Below are positions 27,137 to 36,456 of a stretch of DNA of 64,000 nt, in pieces. Position 1 is the first letter of the stretch. Every line of letters starts with the position of its first letter. The notes under the pieces are model-generated. The model was not told the DNA's origin. It saw only the letters and a program-made list of their open reading frames with translations, and made no database searches. The position numbers and the translations under genes were made by a program. Source of the stretch: Pseudodesulfovibrio sp. (lineage in GTDB: Bacteria > Desulfobacterota > Desulfovibrionia > Desulfovibrionales > Desulfovibrionaceae); contig JAEINO010000001.1 in NCBI GenBank assembly GCA_016342345.1, positions 186,001 through 250,000 on the forward strand. Direction: 5' to 3'.

Positions 27137-27586
27137 CTAGAACAGACTCATGAAGTCATTTGCACCACTTAACAATTTACCGCCTGCCTTGAGATAATTC
27201 TGCTTTCTGGCATTGGCTCCGGCCCGGACAGAATTTGCAGCCTCATTCCTGAATGCGTCTGCCCTGCTTGCCGTATCCCGTTGCGTGTTCCTTTTCTGAA
27301 GTTCAAGCTGCGCATACGTATCGGCCATGATATCCATGGCAGACCCCGAAAAGGACATATTCATTCCAGCCATCGCAGACTTCTGGTTGCCAATGAGTTC
27401 CCGTCCCTGTCTTTCAAACTGCTGGATATCCATTGCACCAGCCTCTTCCGTAAGATTTGCATCCCGCAGGGAGGCATTGCTATTTGACATGCCAACACGC
27501 CATGCCTCTTCCGCGTCAGATATTCCGCTAAAAAGATTTATGCCTGTACTGGCACCAAGAAGTAGTTTTGGAATGGTCCGACTCAT
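27137..27586 (-). CDS. Small internal virion-type protein
   Basis: 149-aa Ala/Gly/Ser-rich helical protein. It begins MSRTIPKLLLGASTGINLF and contains AMAGMNMSFSGSAMDIMADT. Size and position just before the larger internal protein and after tubular protein B match the T7 gp14 class of ejected channel proteins; this is inferred from order only. SD GGAGG is present. Confidence 0.65.
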   Translation of the reverse strand: MSRTIPKLLLGASTGINLFSGISDAEEAWRVGMSNSNASLRDANLTEEAGAMDIQQFERQGRELIGNQKSAMAGMNMSFSGSAMDIMADTYAQLELQKRNTQRDTASRADAFRNEAANSVRAGANARKQNYLKAGGKLLSGANDFMSLF

Positions 27587-29818
27587 TTAATTATCCTCCA
27601 CGCTTATGAACCTGTCGATCCGTTGCACTTCACAAGGGGTCGGGGAATCGTGTGCAATGTATACGTCCGGGCAAATCATGTCCCAACGACCTTCAATGGC
27701 TAGGGGAATCTCCCCGGTAAAAAGAAGCGTAGGCTGGCCAAGTTTTCTATTGCTTTTGCCCAATGAAGCCTTGGTAAGACTATTCAGAGCCGGGCCATAC
27801 CGGATATCCAACGACTCCCGCACAAGTACGGCAGCCTTTTCCAATCTTTTTGCATGTCCGTGACTGGTGCCATATTTGGTGTCAAATTCACGACGAGCCG
27901 GGGCCAGATGCCCACCATATCCAAGTCCGACATGAATGATGGACGCGGTATACTGAAGCGTAATCTGCCCATTCTCCACCACGCGCTCCGGGTGAACTGC
28001 ACCATCTGCAAGTATCCGCACGGTTTCACCGTTGAAAATTTCCAAACCGTCGATGGTGTCCGTGGGCTCACCCCTATAAACCATGCCGCAATCCACAAAA
28101 AAGCACTCTTTCTGACGCGCCAGAATATCAGCCTCTTCCTGCGCCACATCATACGGGGTATGCCCGAGCGTCATGCGCTCTATTGTCCGCACAACACCAC
28201 TGATCAAAGTCCGCTTAACCCGCAGATACAAATGATCCCTGTCGTTCTGACCCGGAATGACAGCAATGGATTCAACCACAGCATCCCCACCGGAACCGCC
28301 ACCAAGAGTTACGGGCAGACAGCCCACAACTTTCTCACTCGGATCGTAAAGCATACAAACAAGTGTCCCATCATTAAGCAGACACCAAAGATATGGCTCA
28401 GGCGTTTCCTGATAGGCAATTTCCTTGATACCAACAGAAAAGAGCTTACCACCAAGTCGTGAAAGCAATTCTTCTGTCAGTCCGTCATTCTCGAATTTGT
28501 ATTGGAGCGCATAGACCTTCTTGCCGTTCTTCTGCACAAAAACTGTTTTCGGTCCGATCCGCACAGGATCAATGTCCGCAGCCTTCACTCCACAATCCAG
28601 ACGGAACGTGCCGTTTTTGGGTCTGATCGGTTCATTTGCCGTTGTGACCAATCGCCACACCCCACCTCCGGTCAGCAAAACAAGATACTGCGCCCATGAT
28701 ATTGAATGAATCGGATTGATCTGATCCGAGCCACCGATAGTCTTGGAATATGCGCTGTCATCCAGCACCTCATCTTTCTCATTCGTCGGACCAAAATCAT
28801 AAATATCAAAGGAATTGCTTTTCCAATGTGTCTGTGTCTGTGCCTTGGTGGATGAAGCCGCAAAGGATTCATTGATGAACCCCACATTGGTGGGATATCC
28901 GGTAGTCTCCGACCACGCGCCCATCCACCACACATCCGTTGCGGTTATCGCGCCAAATTCACGCTTGACCTCCACATTCACATGCGTGGCATCAGTAAAT
29001 TCGGTAATGATCCCCCATCCCACCTTATAGGCCCCGACATCTCCATGGCGAAGCCTGATATGCCGCCCCACATCAATGTCCTCGAAAGGTTCAAACCCGG
29101 CACCACTGGCGGTCACGGTCACGGTCCCGGTCTTGGCCGAGGGAGTCAGTTTGTTTTCCTCTTTCACGTTGCGGTCCATGTACGGACCGTCTTCGGATTC
29201 AAAATCTGCCACTTTCCAGTTGTCATGATTGTGGCGAGAAAGAGTCTGTATAACGTGCGTCCCGTCAGCCAGAAAAAGCACATCCGCAGACTGAGTGCGA
29301 TTGATAGCCGAAAGGCCTGCCTCTAAATACTTGTTGGATACTTCATATGGTAATCCATCCGCACGCTCTGCCCAATATGCGGCCCAGCTAACGCCAACAC
29401 CCGGTTCCTTGTCCGTGGTGTCAGTGTGTGCCTGTATGCATCGGTACAACACGGAGTTGTGAGCCACATAATCATCAAGCGCATATTCCGTGCTCGAACT
29501 CCACGCATCGGAACCGGCAACCGTCTTGAGTATGACCCCATCCCCCATGATGAACCGAAAAGAATTTTCCTCCACGTCAATGATGTATGCCTGCTCAGTG
29601 CTGAACACGAACGGCAATATCCGCCCGGTCTTGTCACTGTCCTTCACCTCGCACACAAACTTGGAACCGCCTCGGAAATATGCCGGGCCTTCCACCCGCA
29701 CGAGAAAATTCAACGCATCCTGCAACCCTCGCACCCTCGGCTCGATCTTGTTCTGACCGGACAGAGTTGGCGAAATAACTCCCGCATTGGCGGATTCGAG
29801 AATGACCGGATACTGCAT
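27587..29818 (-). CDS. Tail tubular protein B (T7 gp12-like)
   Basis: About 743 aa beta-rich nozzle protein at the distal end of the short tail. The N-terminus QYPVILESANAGVISPTLSG matches the family opening, as do GRILPFVFSTEQAYIIDVE and the repeated beta-blade stretches. The frame opens at 29845, but ATG 29818 sits 6 bp from AGGAG; ATG 29821 overlaps the upstream stop by one base (TAATG), so translation is coupled to tubular protein A. Confidence 0.85.
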   Translation of the reverse strand: MQYPVILESANAGVISPTLSGQNKIEPRVRGLQDALNFLVRVEGPAYFRGGSKFVCEVKDSDKTGRILPFVFSTEQAYIIDVEENSFRFIMGDGVILKTVAGSDAWSSSTEYALDDYVAHNSVLYRCIQAHTDTTDKEPGVGVSWAAYWAERADGLPYEVSNKYLEAGLSAINRTQSADVLFLADGTHVIQTLSRHNHDNWKVADFESEDGPYMDRNVKEENKLTPSAKTGTVTVTASGAGFEPFEDIDVGRHIRLRHGDVGAYKVGWGIITEFTDATHVNVEVKREFGAITATDVWWMGAWSETTGYPTNVGFINESFAASSTKAQTQTHWKSNSFDIYDFGPTNEKDEVLDDSAYSKTIGGSDQINPIHSISWAQYLVLLTGGGVWRLVTTANEPIRPKNGTFRLDCGVKAADIDPVRIGPKTVFVQKNGKKVYALQYKFENDGLTEELLSRLGGKLFSVGIKEIAYQETPEPYLWCLLNDGTLVCMLYDPSEKVVGCLPVTLGGGSGGDAVVESIAVIPGQNDRDHLYLRVKRTLISGVVRTIERMTLGHTPYDVAQEEADILARQKECFFVDCGMVYRGEPTDTIDGLEIFNGETVRILADGAVHPERVVENGQITLQYTASIIHVGLGYGGHLAPARREFDTKYGTSHGHAKRLEKAAVLVRESLDIRYGPALNSLTKASLGKSNRKLGQPTLLFTGEIPLAIEGRWDMICPDVYIAHDSPTPCEVQRIDRFISVEDN

Positions 29819-29820
29819 CA

Positions 29821-30414
29821 TTATCTCCTGTATGCTCCAGACCATCCGCCTGTTTTCTTCTTGGGAGGCGCAGCTTCGGACGAATCTATTGACTGCCCGG
29901 AATTCACCAGTTCCCGGAATGTATTAAGCATCGGCCCCTGTTGTTTACTCTCCCCGACTCCAGGCGCAATCTGTGCAGCCAGCCGAAAGCCCAGGGCGTT
30001 GATAAAGGAGTCATCAAACAGATTTGCATCCTCTATGAGTTGAACCCCCTTGAGATAAAGTGGCCCTTCTTCATTGGAAACAACACAGTTCCCTTCCTTG
30101 GCCCACGATCCATCCCCGTCCATTTCTCTTTGATCAGCCCCATACACCTTGATTATGCGCAGACATTCCTCCGGCAACTTGTAGGCATAGTCCCAACGAA
30201 ATACAGGCTTGTCAGAATCCGAAGGACCGCCCAGGCTCCACCGCTTTGTGGCAAATCTCCAAGGATATGCACGCAGCACTTCACGCAGTACCGGAGTCCA
30301 ATGGAGCCGACACTGCCGCGCCACCACGGAATCCTCGGTCAACACGTTGGCAATGGTTTCGGTAATCTTCAGATGGCCGAGTGCCAGATTACAAATGGTG
30401 GTATCTGCCTGCAT
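29821..30414 (-). CDS. Tail tubular protein A (T7 gp11-like)
   Basis: 197-aa gatekeeper connecting portal and tail nozzle. The N-terminal helix MQADTTICNLALGHLKI, followed by the VARQCRLHW and VLRAYPWRFATKRWSL pattern, is typical of the gp11 / head-tail joining family. A good GGAGG precedes ATG. It sits directly upstream of tubular protein B, the usual T7-like order. Confidence 0.86.
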   Translation of the reverse strand: MQADTTICNLALGHLKITETIANVLTEDSVVARQCRLHWTPVLREVLRAYPWRFATKRWSLGGPSDSDKPVFRWDYAYKLPEECLRIIKVYGADQREMDGDGSWAKEGNCVVSNEEGPLYLKGVQLIEDANLFDDSFINALGFRLAAQIAPGVGESKQQGPMLNTFRELVNSGQSIDSSEAAPPKKKTGGWSGAYRR

Positions 30415-30424
30415 GATTGCCTCC

Positions 30425-30452
30425 GAAAAGGCGGGGACCGCAGCCCCCGCCG
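30425..30452 (-). terminator. Hairpin terminator between capsid block and tail block
   Basis: Seven-base-pair GGCGGGG/CCCCGCC stem followed by four T on the minus strand. It probably reduces late-operon read-through after the capsid genes, so head proteins are made in excess over tail proteins. Confidence 0.7.
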
Positions 30453-30470
30453 GTTGTTTTGTTCTTTTCC

Positions 30471-30710
30471 CTAGCTGCCGTTGACCACTGTGACCGGGCC
30501 AACAGTGGCAACCATCAGCAGGTCAATGGCGGCAAGATCGCCGGTCTTGGCAATGATGATGTCACCGGGCGACAGATTGTATTCAGTCTCGGCATTATCA
30601 AAATAGCCAGAAGCAACAACGGCAGCTACAAGGTCGGCTGTCTTATAGGTGTACACATTGTCACCAGTGAACCCGCCCACAAGGCGCAGTTTGGTCTTGT
30701 CATAAGCCAT
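30471..30710 (-). CDS. Small probable head-associated protein
   Basis: 79-aa acidic beta-rich protein (MAYDKTKLRLVGG, then FDNAETEYNLSPGDIII). Small genes of this kind directly after the capsid gene are often decoration or head-fibre proteins in podoviruses; that is inference from place. SD AGGAG is present. Confidence 0.6.
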   Translation of the reverse strand: MAYDKTKLRLVGGFTGDNVYTYKTADLVAAVVASGYFDNAETEYNLSPGDIIIAKTGDLAAIDLLMVATVGPVTVVNGS

Positions 30711-30747
30711 GATTTATCTCCTTTCGGACTTTACCGAATTGGATCAG

Positions 30748-30930
30748 TTAGTTGGATTTGTTCGCAGCCTTCTTGGCCTTGTCCATGTCCTTTTTCAGGG
30801 CCTCGATACGCTCAAGACCAGCAACCTTGCGGCCTTCCTTTTCCACGTTGCCAAAATACTCGGCCAGGAAGTCAACCACTTCGTCCAGGGGTTCACCCAA
30901 GACAATTTTCACTTCTTTATCTTTACCCAT
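30748..30930 (-). CDS. Small charged protein next to the capsid gene
   Basis: 60 aa, helical and rich in Lys/Glu, ending KKAANKSN. Good AAGGAG before ATG. Unrecognised; position between capsid and head-associated gene suggests a virion or capsid-assembly role. Confidence 0.55.
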   Translation of the reverse strand: MGKDKEVKIVLGEPLDEVVDFLAEYFGNVEKEGRKVAGLERIEALKKDMDKAKKAANKSN

Positions 30931-30988
30931 GATCCGCTCCTTGAATGGCGGTTAAGGACCGGAACCAGCCCGGCCCGTTGGTATTCAC

Positions 30989-31819
30989 TTACGCCAGTTC
31001 GCCGGTATCCTTGCACTTGATCTCAAGAACTCCCTCGTCATCAATGAGGACGCCGCCCAAGCTCATTTTGTGTTTGGGGAACCACGCATCGCGCTCGGTA
31101 ATCCATTCCATTTCCGCCTTGATTCCCTGCACTTCACCAAGGCCAACGCCGGAAGTATGGTACAGGAAACAGGAACGAACAGTTCCGGTAATTGGCAGAG
31201 CCGTGTGGTGAATCCAGGTGATGTTGCGCCACTGTTTGGCTTCGGTATTCTGAAGCCACGGCTTCTTGTCGCCCACGTAATCAGCCTTGGCAAAGGCATC
31301 GATGTTCATGAGTTCTTCCCACTGCACGGAACCAAGAAGCGCATGACGGCGACCATCATCGGGAACGCCCAGGGCGTTGAACTTGAGAATGGAATTCTGC
31401 ACCAGCGACTTGTTCAGAATGGTAGTGCCATCGCCAACAGCCTTGGTGGTTTGCTTGAGCTGGCTGATAATGAGTTCATCCACCTTGCGACCACAGGCAT
31501 ACGCACCGGCATTTGCCAATGCCTGCCGATCTTCGATGTTGTTCATCATCTCGTCCAGGGCATCGGAATAATCGGCTGCAAACCAATCTTCCATTTTGGC
31601 CTCGACCTGGCTGAACCCGACATTCATGGCCGGAATGATACCGTGACGGGTTTTCTGAACAGCCTTGCCCTTGCCCACCTTGGGAAACTTGGCATGACTG
31701 CCCTTGATGTTTGGCTTGAGGAATACTGTCTTCCTCAAAATGGAACCGGTCTGCTGGTAAGCAACATGAAGATCACTGAGATATTCAGTGACAAAAACTT
31801 GATCAATAGACTGAGACAT
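30989..31819 (-). CDS. Major capsid protein
   Basis: 276 aa, HK97-fold class by size and context. Features include an N-terminal QSIDQVFVTEYLSDLHVAY and AMNVGFSQVEAKMEDWFAAD, then an internal region ending in ALPITGTVRSCFLYHTS. No N-terminal cleavage part is visible. The scaffold gene lies upstream and tubular protein A downstream. A strong AAGGAGG precedes ATG, behind a pair of stable hairpins (31914-31957). The identification comes mainly from order, abundance signals and length. Confidence 0.78.
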   Translation of the reverse strand: MSQSIDQVFVTEYLSDLHVAYQQTGSILRKTVFLKPNIKGSHAKFPKVGKGKAVQKTRHGIIPAMNVGFSQVEAKMEDWFAADYSDALDEMMNNIEDRQALANAGAYACGRKVDELIISQLKQTTKAVGDGTTILNKSLVQNSILKFNALGVPDDGRRHALLGSVQWEELMNIDAFAKADYVGDKKPWLQNTEAKQWRNITWIHHTALPITGTVRSCFLYHTSGVGLGEVQGIKAEMEWITERDAWFPKHKMSLGGVLIDDEGVLEIKCKDTGELA

Positions 31820-31913
31820 TGTGTCCCTCCTTGAATTTGATAAAAACGAAACGCCTAGCCGTAAGCCGGGTATCCCGCTCGTATGAAACCATGGAGGGTG
31901 TCCTTTCGGGCCT

Positions 31914-31957
31914 CCGGTCCCTACGGGGCCGGGCGGTCTGTTTTACGTCCAGACCGC
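31914..31957. other. Two adjacent RNA hairpins upstream of the capsid gene
   Basis: CCGGTCCC/GGGGCCGG with a 3-nt loop (31914-31932), immediately followed by GCGGTCTG/CAGACCGC with a 9-nt loop (31933-31957). No T-run follows, so they look less like terminators than like mRNA processing or stability structures between scaffold and capsid genes. Confidence 0.55.
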
Positions 31958-31970
31958 AAGACGTTATTGA

Positions 31971-32816
31971 TTATTTTCTCTTCTTCTCTTCGTTCTGAAA
32001 GTCTGTCAGCCGTTGGGCATAGGCCCGTACTTCTGCCACGTAGTTATCGTCACGCTTATCCACATCTGCATAACGAGGATCTTCCTTCATCGCGGAAAGC
32101 CCGGCCATGGTCGGAGCAGCATTGCCCCCGTCCGGTCCCTTCGGTGGAATGTCTCCTTCACTCAAAAATTTCTTGGCAAGCGCATTCATGTCACGAACAA
32201 GAGGAGCCTTGTCATTCCACTTGGCATCCGTCAGCATCTTCATGGTTTCATCAGACAATTCAGACGCAAACCGCTCGGCCACATTGACTTCATGGTCATA
32301 ATCGTCTCCCCATTCCTTCTTGAGAATATTCATGTTCTCAGTCAGGTGGGCCTCGTAAGCATCACTTGCAGCTTTCTCTTCCTGAACAAGAGCCTCACCA
32401 AGCCCACTGATAATGGACTGCATGGCCTGCGGAGCAACGCCATTTTTGAAACCCATTTCAATGAACATGGGCATCATGGCACCCTCGCCGAGTTCAGGCA
32501 GTTGCAGCGCACCCTGATAATCTTCCAACGAACCTGGAACGCCGGACATTTCACGAAGACTGGCATTGAAGGCTTCCACCTCTTCCGGTGTTGCCTCCTC
32601 ACCCGGCCTCACCAGACCTTCTGGTCTTTGTCCTATCTTTTGGCTCAGGTTGTTTATACCGCCCCAAAAGTCGTCTGCACTCTTGTACTTGGTTGCCCAG
32701 GATTCTTCGCGGAACTGTTCAGGGATGAAGTCCAGACCGCCACCATCCATGGGCGGCGTATCCTGTTCAGGGGCCGAGGTTGGTTCATCGTGTGGGGTCA
32801 AGTTTTCATCAGCCAT
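31971..32816 (-). CDS. Capsid scaffolding protein
   Basis: 281-aa acidic, helical protein with a Pro/Glu-rich disordered head (PHDEPTSAPEQDTPPMDGGG) and long helix-forming middle, ending in a basic tail (NEEKKRK), the build of T7 gp9-type scaffolds that leave the capsid. ATG 32816 (MADEN) is 7 bp after AAGGAG; two upstream ATGs lack spacing. It lies between the portal block and the capsid gene, the conserved order. Confidence 0.83.
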   Translation of the reverse strand: MADENLTPHDEPTSAPEQDTPPMDGGGLDFIPEQFREESWATKYKSADDFWGGINNLSQKIGQRPEGLVRPGEEATPEEVEAFNASLREMSGVPGSLEDYQGALQLPELGEGAMMPMFIEMGFKNGVAPQAMQSIISGLGEALVQEEKAASDAYEAHLTENMNILKKEWGDDYDHEVNVAERFASELSDETMKMLTDAKWNDKAPLVRDMNALAKKFLSEGDIPPKGPDGGNAAPTMAGLSAMKEDPRYADVDKRDDNYVAEVRAYAQRLTDFQNEEKKRK

Positions 32817-33069
32817 TGTCATACTCCTTGGGTAAAGCATCGGGATCGAGGTTCAGTGCGTTCAGAATTTCCAGCACCACTTGCCTTCGTCCTTCATTCA
32901 CCAACATCTGCTCTGTTGTTATTCCGGCACCAAATATGGGGCGGGTCACACAATTGCGTTCAGCCAAATCCGCTAAAACAAGCTGACCATCGGGATTCAT
33001 GAAAACGTTCTTGTACGCTCTCTTTCCCCGCTTCTTCTTGTTATTGAATGTTTTGAACGTCCATGCCAT
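32809..33069 (-). CDS. Bbp19-like phage protein
   Basis: 86-aa protein resembling the Bbp19 family of Bordetella phage BPP-1 and relatives: VFMNPDGQLVLADLAERNC in the centre. Role unknown, though genes of this family sit at the portal-scaffold junction. It overlaps the portal gene by 28 bp and the scaffold start by 8 bp, so translation is coupled. Confidence 0.68.
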   Translation of the reverse strand: MAWTFKTFNNKKKRGKRAYKNVFMNPDGQLVLADLAERNCVTRPIFGAGITTEQMLVNEGRRQVVLEILNALNLDPDALPKEYDNG

Positions 33070-34681
33070 CAGGGGTCACTCCCATTTTTGAGGCCATGTC
33101 AACACCCTGGCCCATGACTTCCATTTGTTCCTGTGCCGCCTGTTTTTCATCACGGGCTTGTCTCTTCTCTTCCACCACTTGCGGATCAACCATCATATCA
33201 ACCGGAGGGTTCCACCGTTTTTCAATGGCACGCAAAGCCTTGTCATCATCCAGATTGTCAAATACCAGAGCCTCGCCAAAAGCCAGTCGCTTCTCGGCAA
33301 TGAATGCGGCCTCTTCATACATGGCGTGAATCGCTTCCATGTCGGCACCGTGCTGCAAGAGCAGGAACAACGGCGAACGCATGGCAATCTTCAGCTTTGA
33401 AAGTCCTTCAGGCGGTTCGGGAATGTCACCCCGACGAATCAGAATGGACAACCCACGCTCCATGGCACGGCGAATGTATTCATAGAAAAAGCGATGGAGC
33501 AGCGGAGCAATCTGCTTGACCTTCTCAAGCTTGCGCATCTGACGTTCACCCAGCGTCACATCAGACTTGATGTCTTCCATTTCAAAGGCTCGCACACAGA
33601 AGTACCGCTTCAATTCCTCTTCCTTCCCGTTGATTTCTTCGCGGCCCCACCCCGGATCACCACCGCCGGGGAATTCGGAAATGGGCGGAGAACCCTGTTG
33701 GGAATAATTGTCATTGTAGTTGACGGTTCCGGCCTGCCCGGTAATGGCAGCCTGCCACCCCTGATTGGTGGCAACAATGCTTGGCCGCACCCGCTTCTCG
33801 CCAGCCTCAAGGGTATTGACTTCCATCACCTGGAGAGCATGGCCCACGCCCAGGGCTTTCATGGCTTGGCTGCGACCCGCTATCTCTCCGAATGTCTTGC
33901 TGCCGCGAGGGGTCAAAAACGGAAATTCATAGTAGCCCTTTTCCTCGGCAACATGCTTCTCTTCCTTCAGAATGTAGTATTCAGCAAACGGCGCATTAAG
34001 CACCCCGCCCTTGGTGGTATCCCGATCCTTGCGCGGCACGACCAGATGCAGGTACGGAAACTTTTTTTCAAGTTCATTTCGTTTGATGGCCTCAAATACA
34101 GGCTTGCCAGCGTTCTCTTTGAACTTTTCCCGCGCCTGCCGCGCAGTCAGTTCAATGGTTCCCATTGCCGTATCGATCTCGCCCTCTTCGCTCTCGAAAT
34201 AAACGTATTCAAACACATTGCGTGTAGAGAAATGAAAAGCTTTCTTTTTGCCTTCCTTCATGTACGTGTTTGCAATCCCCGCATACAGGATATCCACAAT
34301 GGCCTCATGGCTCTGCACGTTGAAATTCGATTCATGGAACCCGGCCATCACTCCCTTGGTCGCATCCTGGCACCACTTCTTGTTCCCCTTGTCTTCTGCC
34401 TCAACCTCACTGTCAGGCTCAAACACACCCCACTGAGCATCGGCTGGCATCGTCTCGGAATGGATACCGGCAGCCGCCACATCCAAGGCATCCTCCGGCG
34501 TTCCGTTCCACACGGATGTATGTCGTTTGTCTCCGGCAGTCGCACGCATTTCCATCTTTGCCTTGCGGGGCTTGAAAACCTCGGCGCACTCCTGAACATG
34601 GGAACGCCACACAGCGGCATCACTGCGCCCCTTTGTCTCTCTGTCAATGAAGTGTTGTATCTGATCTTCGGTCAAAGCCAT
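33041..34681 (-). CDS. Portal (head-tail connecting) protein
   Basis: 546 aa, T7 gp8 / Bbp-type head-tail connector. Typical pieces: WRSHVQECAEVFKPR, DVAAAGIHSE, FHFSTRNVFEYVYFESE, ALQVMEVNTLEAGEKRVRPS and RRAMERGLSILIRRG. It forms the dodecameric ring at the packaging vertex, binding the terminase and tail. AAGGGG precedes ATG, overlapping the end of the preceding gene. C-terminal Glu/Gln-rich tail is common in the family. Confidence 0.88.
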   Translation of the reverse strand: MALTEDQIQHFIDRETKGRSDAAVWRSHVQECAEVFKPRKAKMEMRATAGDKRHTSVWNGTPEDALDVAAAGIHSETMPADAQWGVFEPDSEVEAEDKGNKKWCQDATKGVMAGFHESNFNVQSHEAIVDILYAGIANTYMKEGKKKAFHFSTRNVFEYVYFESEEGEIDTAMGTIELTARQAREKFKENAGKPVFEAIKRNELEKKFPYLHLVVPRKDRDTTKGGVLNAPFAEYYILKEEKHVAEEKGYYEFPFLTPRGSKTFGEIAGRSQAMKALGVGHALQVMEVNTLEAGEKRVRPSIVATNQGWQAAITGQAGTVNYNDNYSQQGSPPISEFPGGGDPGWGREEINGKEEELKRYFCVRAFEMEDIKSDVTLGERQMRKLEKVKQIAPLLHRFFYEYIRRAMERGLSILIRRGDIPEPPEGLSKLKIAMRSPLFLLLQHGADMEAIHAMYEEAAFIAEKRLAFGEALVFDNLDDDKALRAIEKRWNPPVDMMVDPQVVEEKRQARDEKQAAQEQMEVMGQGVDMASKMGVTPDGMDVQNIQ

Positions 34682-34684
34682 GAG

Positions 34685-35779
34685 CTACCCCTTTCTCAAG
34701 CTGTTAAAGAGAAGTTGCGGCGTCTCTTCCAACCCACGCCCACCAGTCAGCAACAAGGACCGCCTTCCCCTCTTCACCTTCTTCGGCGCGGCCTTGGCCG
34801 CAACCGCCTTCTTCTCCTCTTCCGGCCCACCCATGCCCGCCGTGGAAGCAAACAAGGTCCGCCCACCTCCATCACCACCCATCATCCCGGCCACCGGATT
34901 ACTCCCCTTGGCTGTAACAGTCCGCTGCGCCTTGGGAGAAGATGAGGAAACCGGAGTAGCTGGCTTAGTTGATTTGTTTTCTTCATAAAGCCCACTCTGT
35001 CGTGATGCATTTTGAGCAAAATCAAACAAACCCTTGCCTATTCCAAAAGGACTTCTTGTAACAACAGATGGAACAATGGAAGCAACATCCAATACAGTAC
35101 CAAGCACATCCATCTGAGGCTTGCCGTTTTCATCCACTTCGGTATTACCGGAAGCCAAAGTTGACGCCATGTCTTTGGCAGTTCCTGCCCTATATGATTT
35201 TAATGACTCCCTCATGGAAAGCCCTCTCTTGTGTCCAGTCATTTTATCCAGAAAACTACCAACAACACCTCTGTTTGGATTAAACGTAGATTGCATCCGA
35301 TTCAAAGGATGCGCATCCGGATTTTGAGTAAACGTGCCCAATGTTCCCATTACCCTTGAAGTTTTAGTCATATCCTGAACATCGGCCCGCGCTTTTTTTG
35401 CAACCATGTCCCGATTGTATAGACCGGAATAAGTCGCAGCATTAACCACTTCCCCCTCATCAATTGCCGTCTGCATGTCATTGAAAGCTGTCATGTGTGC
35501 CACCGGAGCCGCACGCTGCATCAAAGCCCCAACCTTTGGCGCATCCACTTTGGGCGCACCCAGGGTCTGCTTTGGTTCTGCCACAGCAGATGTCCCTCCG
35601 GCAGTCGTGGTCTGCCCTTTAGCCCAGGCTGTAGCGGCACCATGACTCAATCCCGTCATCATGCCGCCTATATTGGCATTATTGAATCCATTAATCTGAC
35701 CGGCAGTAAAACCATTGAATGTTCCTTTTGATGAAGAACTCTGCCCCTTGCCATTATTGCTTGCACCAGATCCGCACAT
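34685..35779 (-). CDS. Phage structural protein with MCGS start and glycine-loop C-terminus
   Basis: 364-aa Ser/Gly/Ala-rich protein. The true start is ATG 35779 (MCGSGASNN), 8 bp after GGAGG; the frame extends to 35794. The C-terminus carries RRSLLLTGGRGLEE, a short basic-Gly loop like that of the neighbouring gene at 35781-36092. In between are charged helices and disordered Ser/Pro-rich linkers. No enzyme motif. Sits between portal and the acetyltransferase-like gene, a spot for small virion proteins. Confidence 0.72.
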   Translation of the reverse strand: MCGSGASNNGKGQSSSSKGTFNGFTAGQINGFNNANIGGMMTGLSHGAATAWAKGQTTTAGGTSAVAEPKQTLGAPKVDAPKVGALMQRAAPVAHMTAFNDMQTAIDEGEVVNAATYSGLYNRDMVAKKARADVQDMTKTSRVMGTLGTFTQNPDAHPLNRMQSTFNPNRGVVGSFLDKMTGHKRGLSMRESLKSYRAGTAKDMASTLASGNTEVDENGKPQMDVLGTVLDVASIVPSVVTRSPFGIGKGLFDFAQNASRQSGLYEENKSTKPATPVSSSSPKAQRTVTAKGSNPVAGMMGGDGGGRTLFASTAGMGGPEEEKKAVAAKAAPKKVKRGRRSLLLTGGRGLEETPQLLFNSLRKG

Positions 35780-35780
35780 G

Positions 35781-36092
35781 CTACTTGCCTCCAAAAAGCA
35801 TCTTGAGGCCTGTATTGGCCGGAGTCGTCAGCCCCATCCCACCAGTGACATTCGTGGACTTCTTCCCTCGCGTTGCAAGAGCACGTTGCCGGGCCTTTGC
35901 CGAAGCCTCATTTGCCGCATCGGAGTCTGCCTCAGTCGGATTCGGTGCAGCGGAAAAGCTCTGGGCCTTGGGCGTCTTCTGCATGAACCCGGCAGCCGTG
36001 GTTCCCACTGCGGCGGCAGCGGTTCCTCCGGCCACAATCTTTTCAAACATGCTCATGTCTTTCGGGAAAAAATCTGCCATTGATCCACACAT
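35781..36092 (-). CDS. Small phage structural protein with MCGS start
   Basis: 103 aa: MCGSMADFF, a hydrophobic Ala/Gly/Val-rich segment (ATTAA-rich, about 20-40), a charged linker, and a C-terminus with KKSTNVTGGMGL. Both the start (MCGS) and this end match the neighbour at 34685-35779, which suggests a shared role or origin. GGAGG precedes ATG. Function unknown. Confidence 0.68.
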   Translation of the reverse strand: MCGSMADFFPKDMSMFEKIVAGGTAAAAVGTTAAGFMQKTPKAQSFSAAPNPTEADSDAANEASAKARQRALATRGKKSTNVTGGMGLTTPANTGLKMLFGGK

Positions 36093-36093
36093 A

Positions 36094-36456
36094 TCAATCC
36101 TCCAGGCTTTGGAATCCGATCATCTGCACAGTGAACCCCATAAACCCCACCATCTTCTGAAAATCCACGTCTGCCGGATCATCCGTTGCAACAAAAGCCA
36201 CCGAAGCACCCCGCCCCCGGCAATAGTCCTTGAGCTTCGGCACATCGACCTTCCTCAACTCCCGCAACGCAGCCACGGAAAACCTGACAATCCGCCAGTA
36301 CAACCACGCTTCCTCAAAGTCAGGCCCACGAAAAGCCAAGCCGCACACCGCGTACACTTCACCGTCCGGTGACACGAATTCAAGCCACTCATATTCCTCG
36401 CTGCCATACTCAAACCCTCGCAGGGCTTCCGGTTGTGTCTCCACGCGCCTGATCAT
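36094..36456 (-). CDS. DUF2833/gp13-like protein of acetyltransferase-like fold
   Basis: 120 aa: EYEWLEFVSPDGEVYAVCG, then EEAWLYWRIVRFSVAAL, and a GF-containing end (VGFMGFTVQMIG). The strand-helix pattern resembles the phage GNAT-like family that includes T7-type gp13, a virion-assembly protein. No acetyl-CoA binding loop is convincing. It overlaps the terminase end by one base and is likely co-translated. Confidence 0.6.
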   Translation of the reverse strand: MIRRVETQPEALRGFEYGSEEYEWLEFVSPDGEVYAVCGLAFRGPDFEEAWLYWRIVRFSVAALRELRKVDVPKLKDYCRGRGASVAFVATDDPADVDFQKMVGFMGFTVQMIGFQSLED

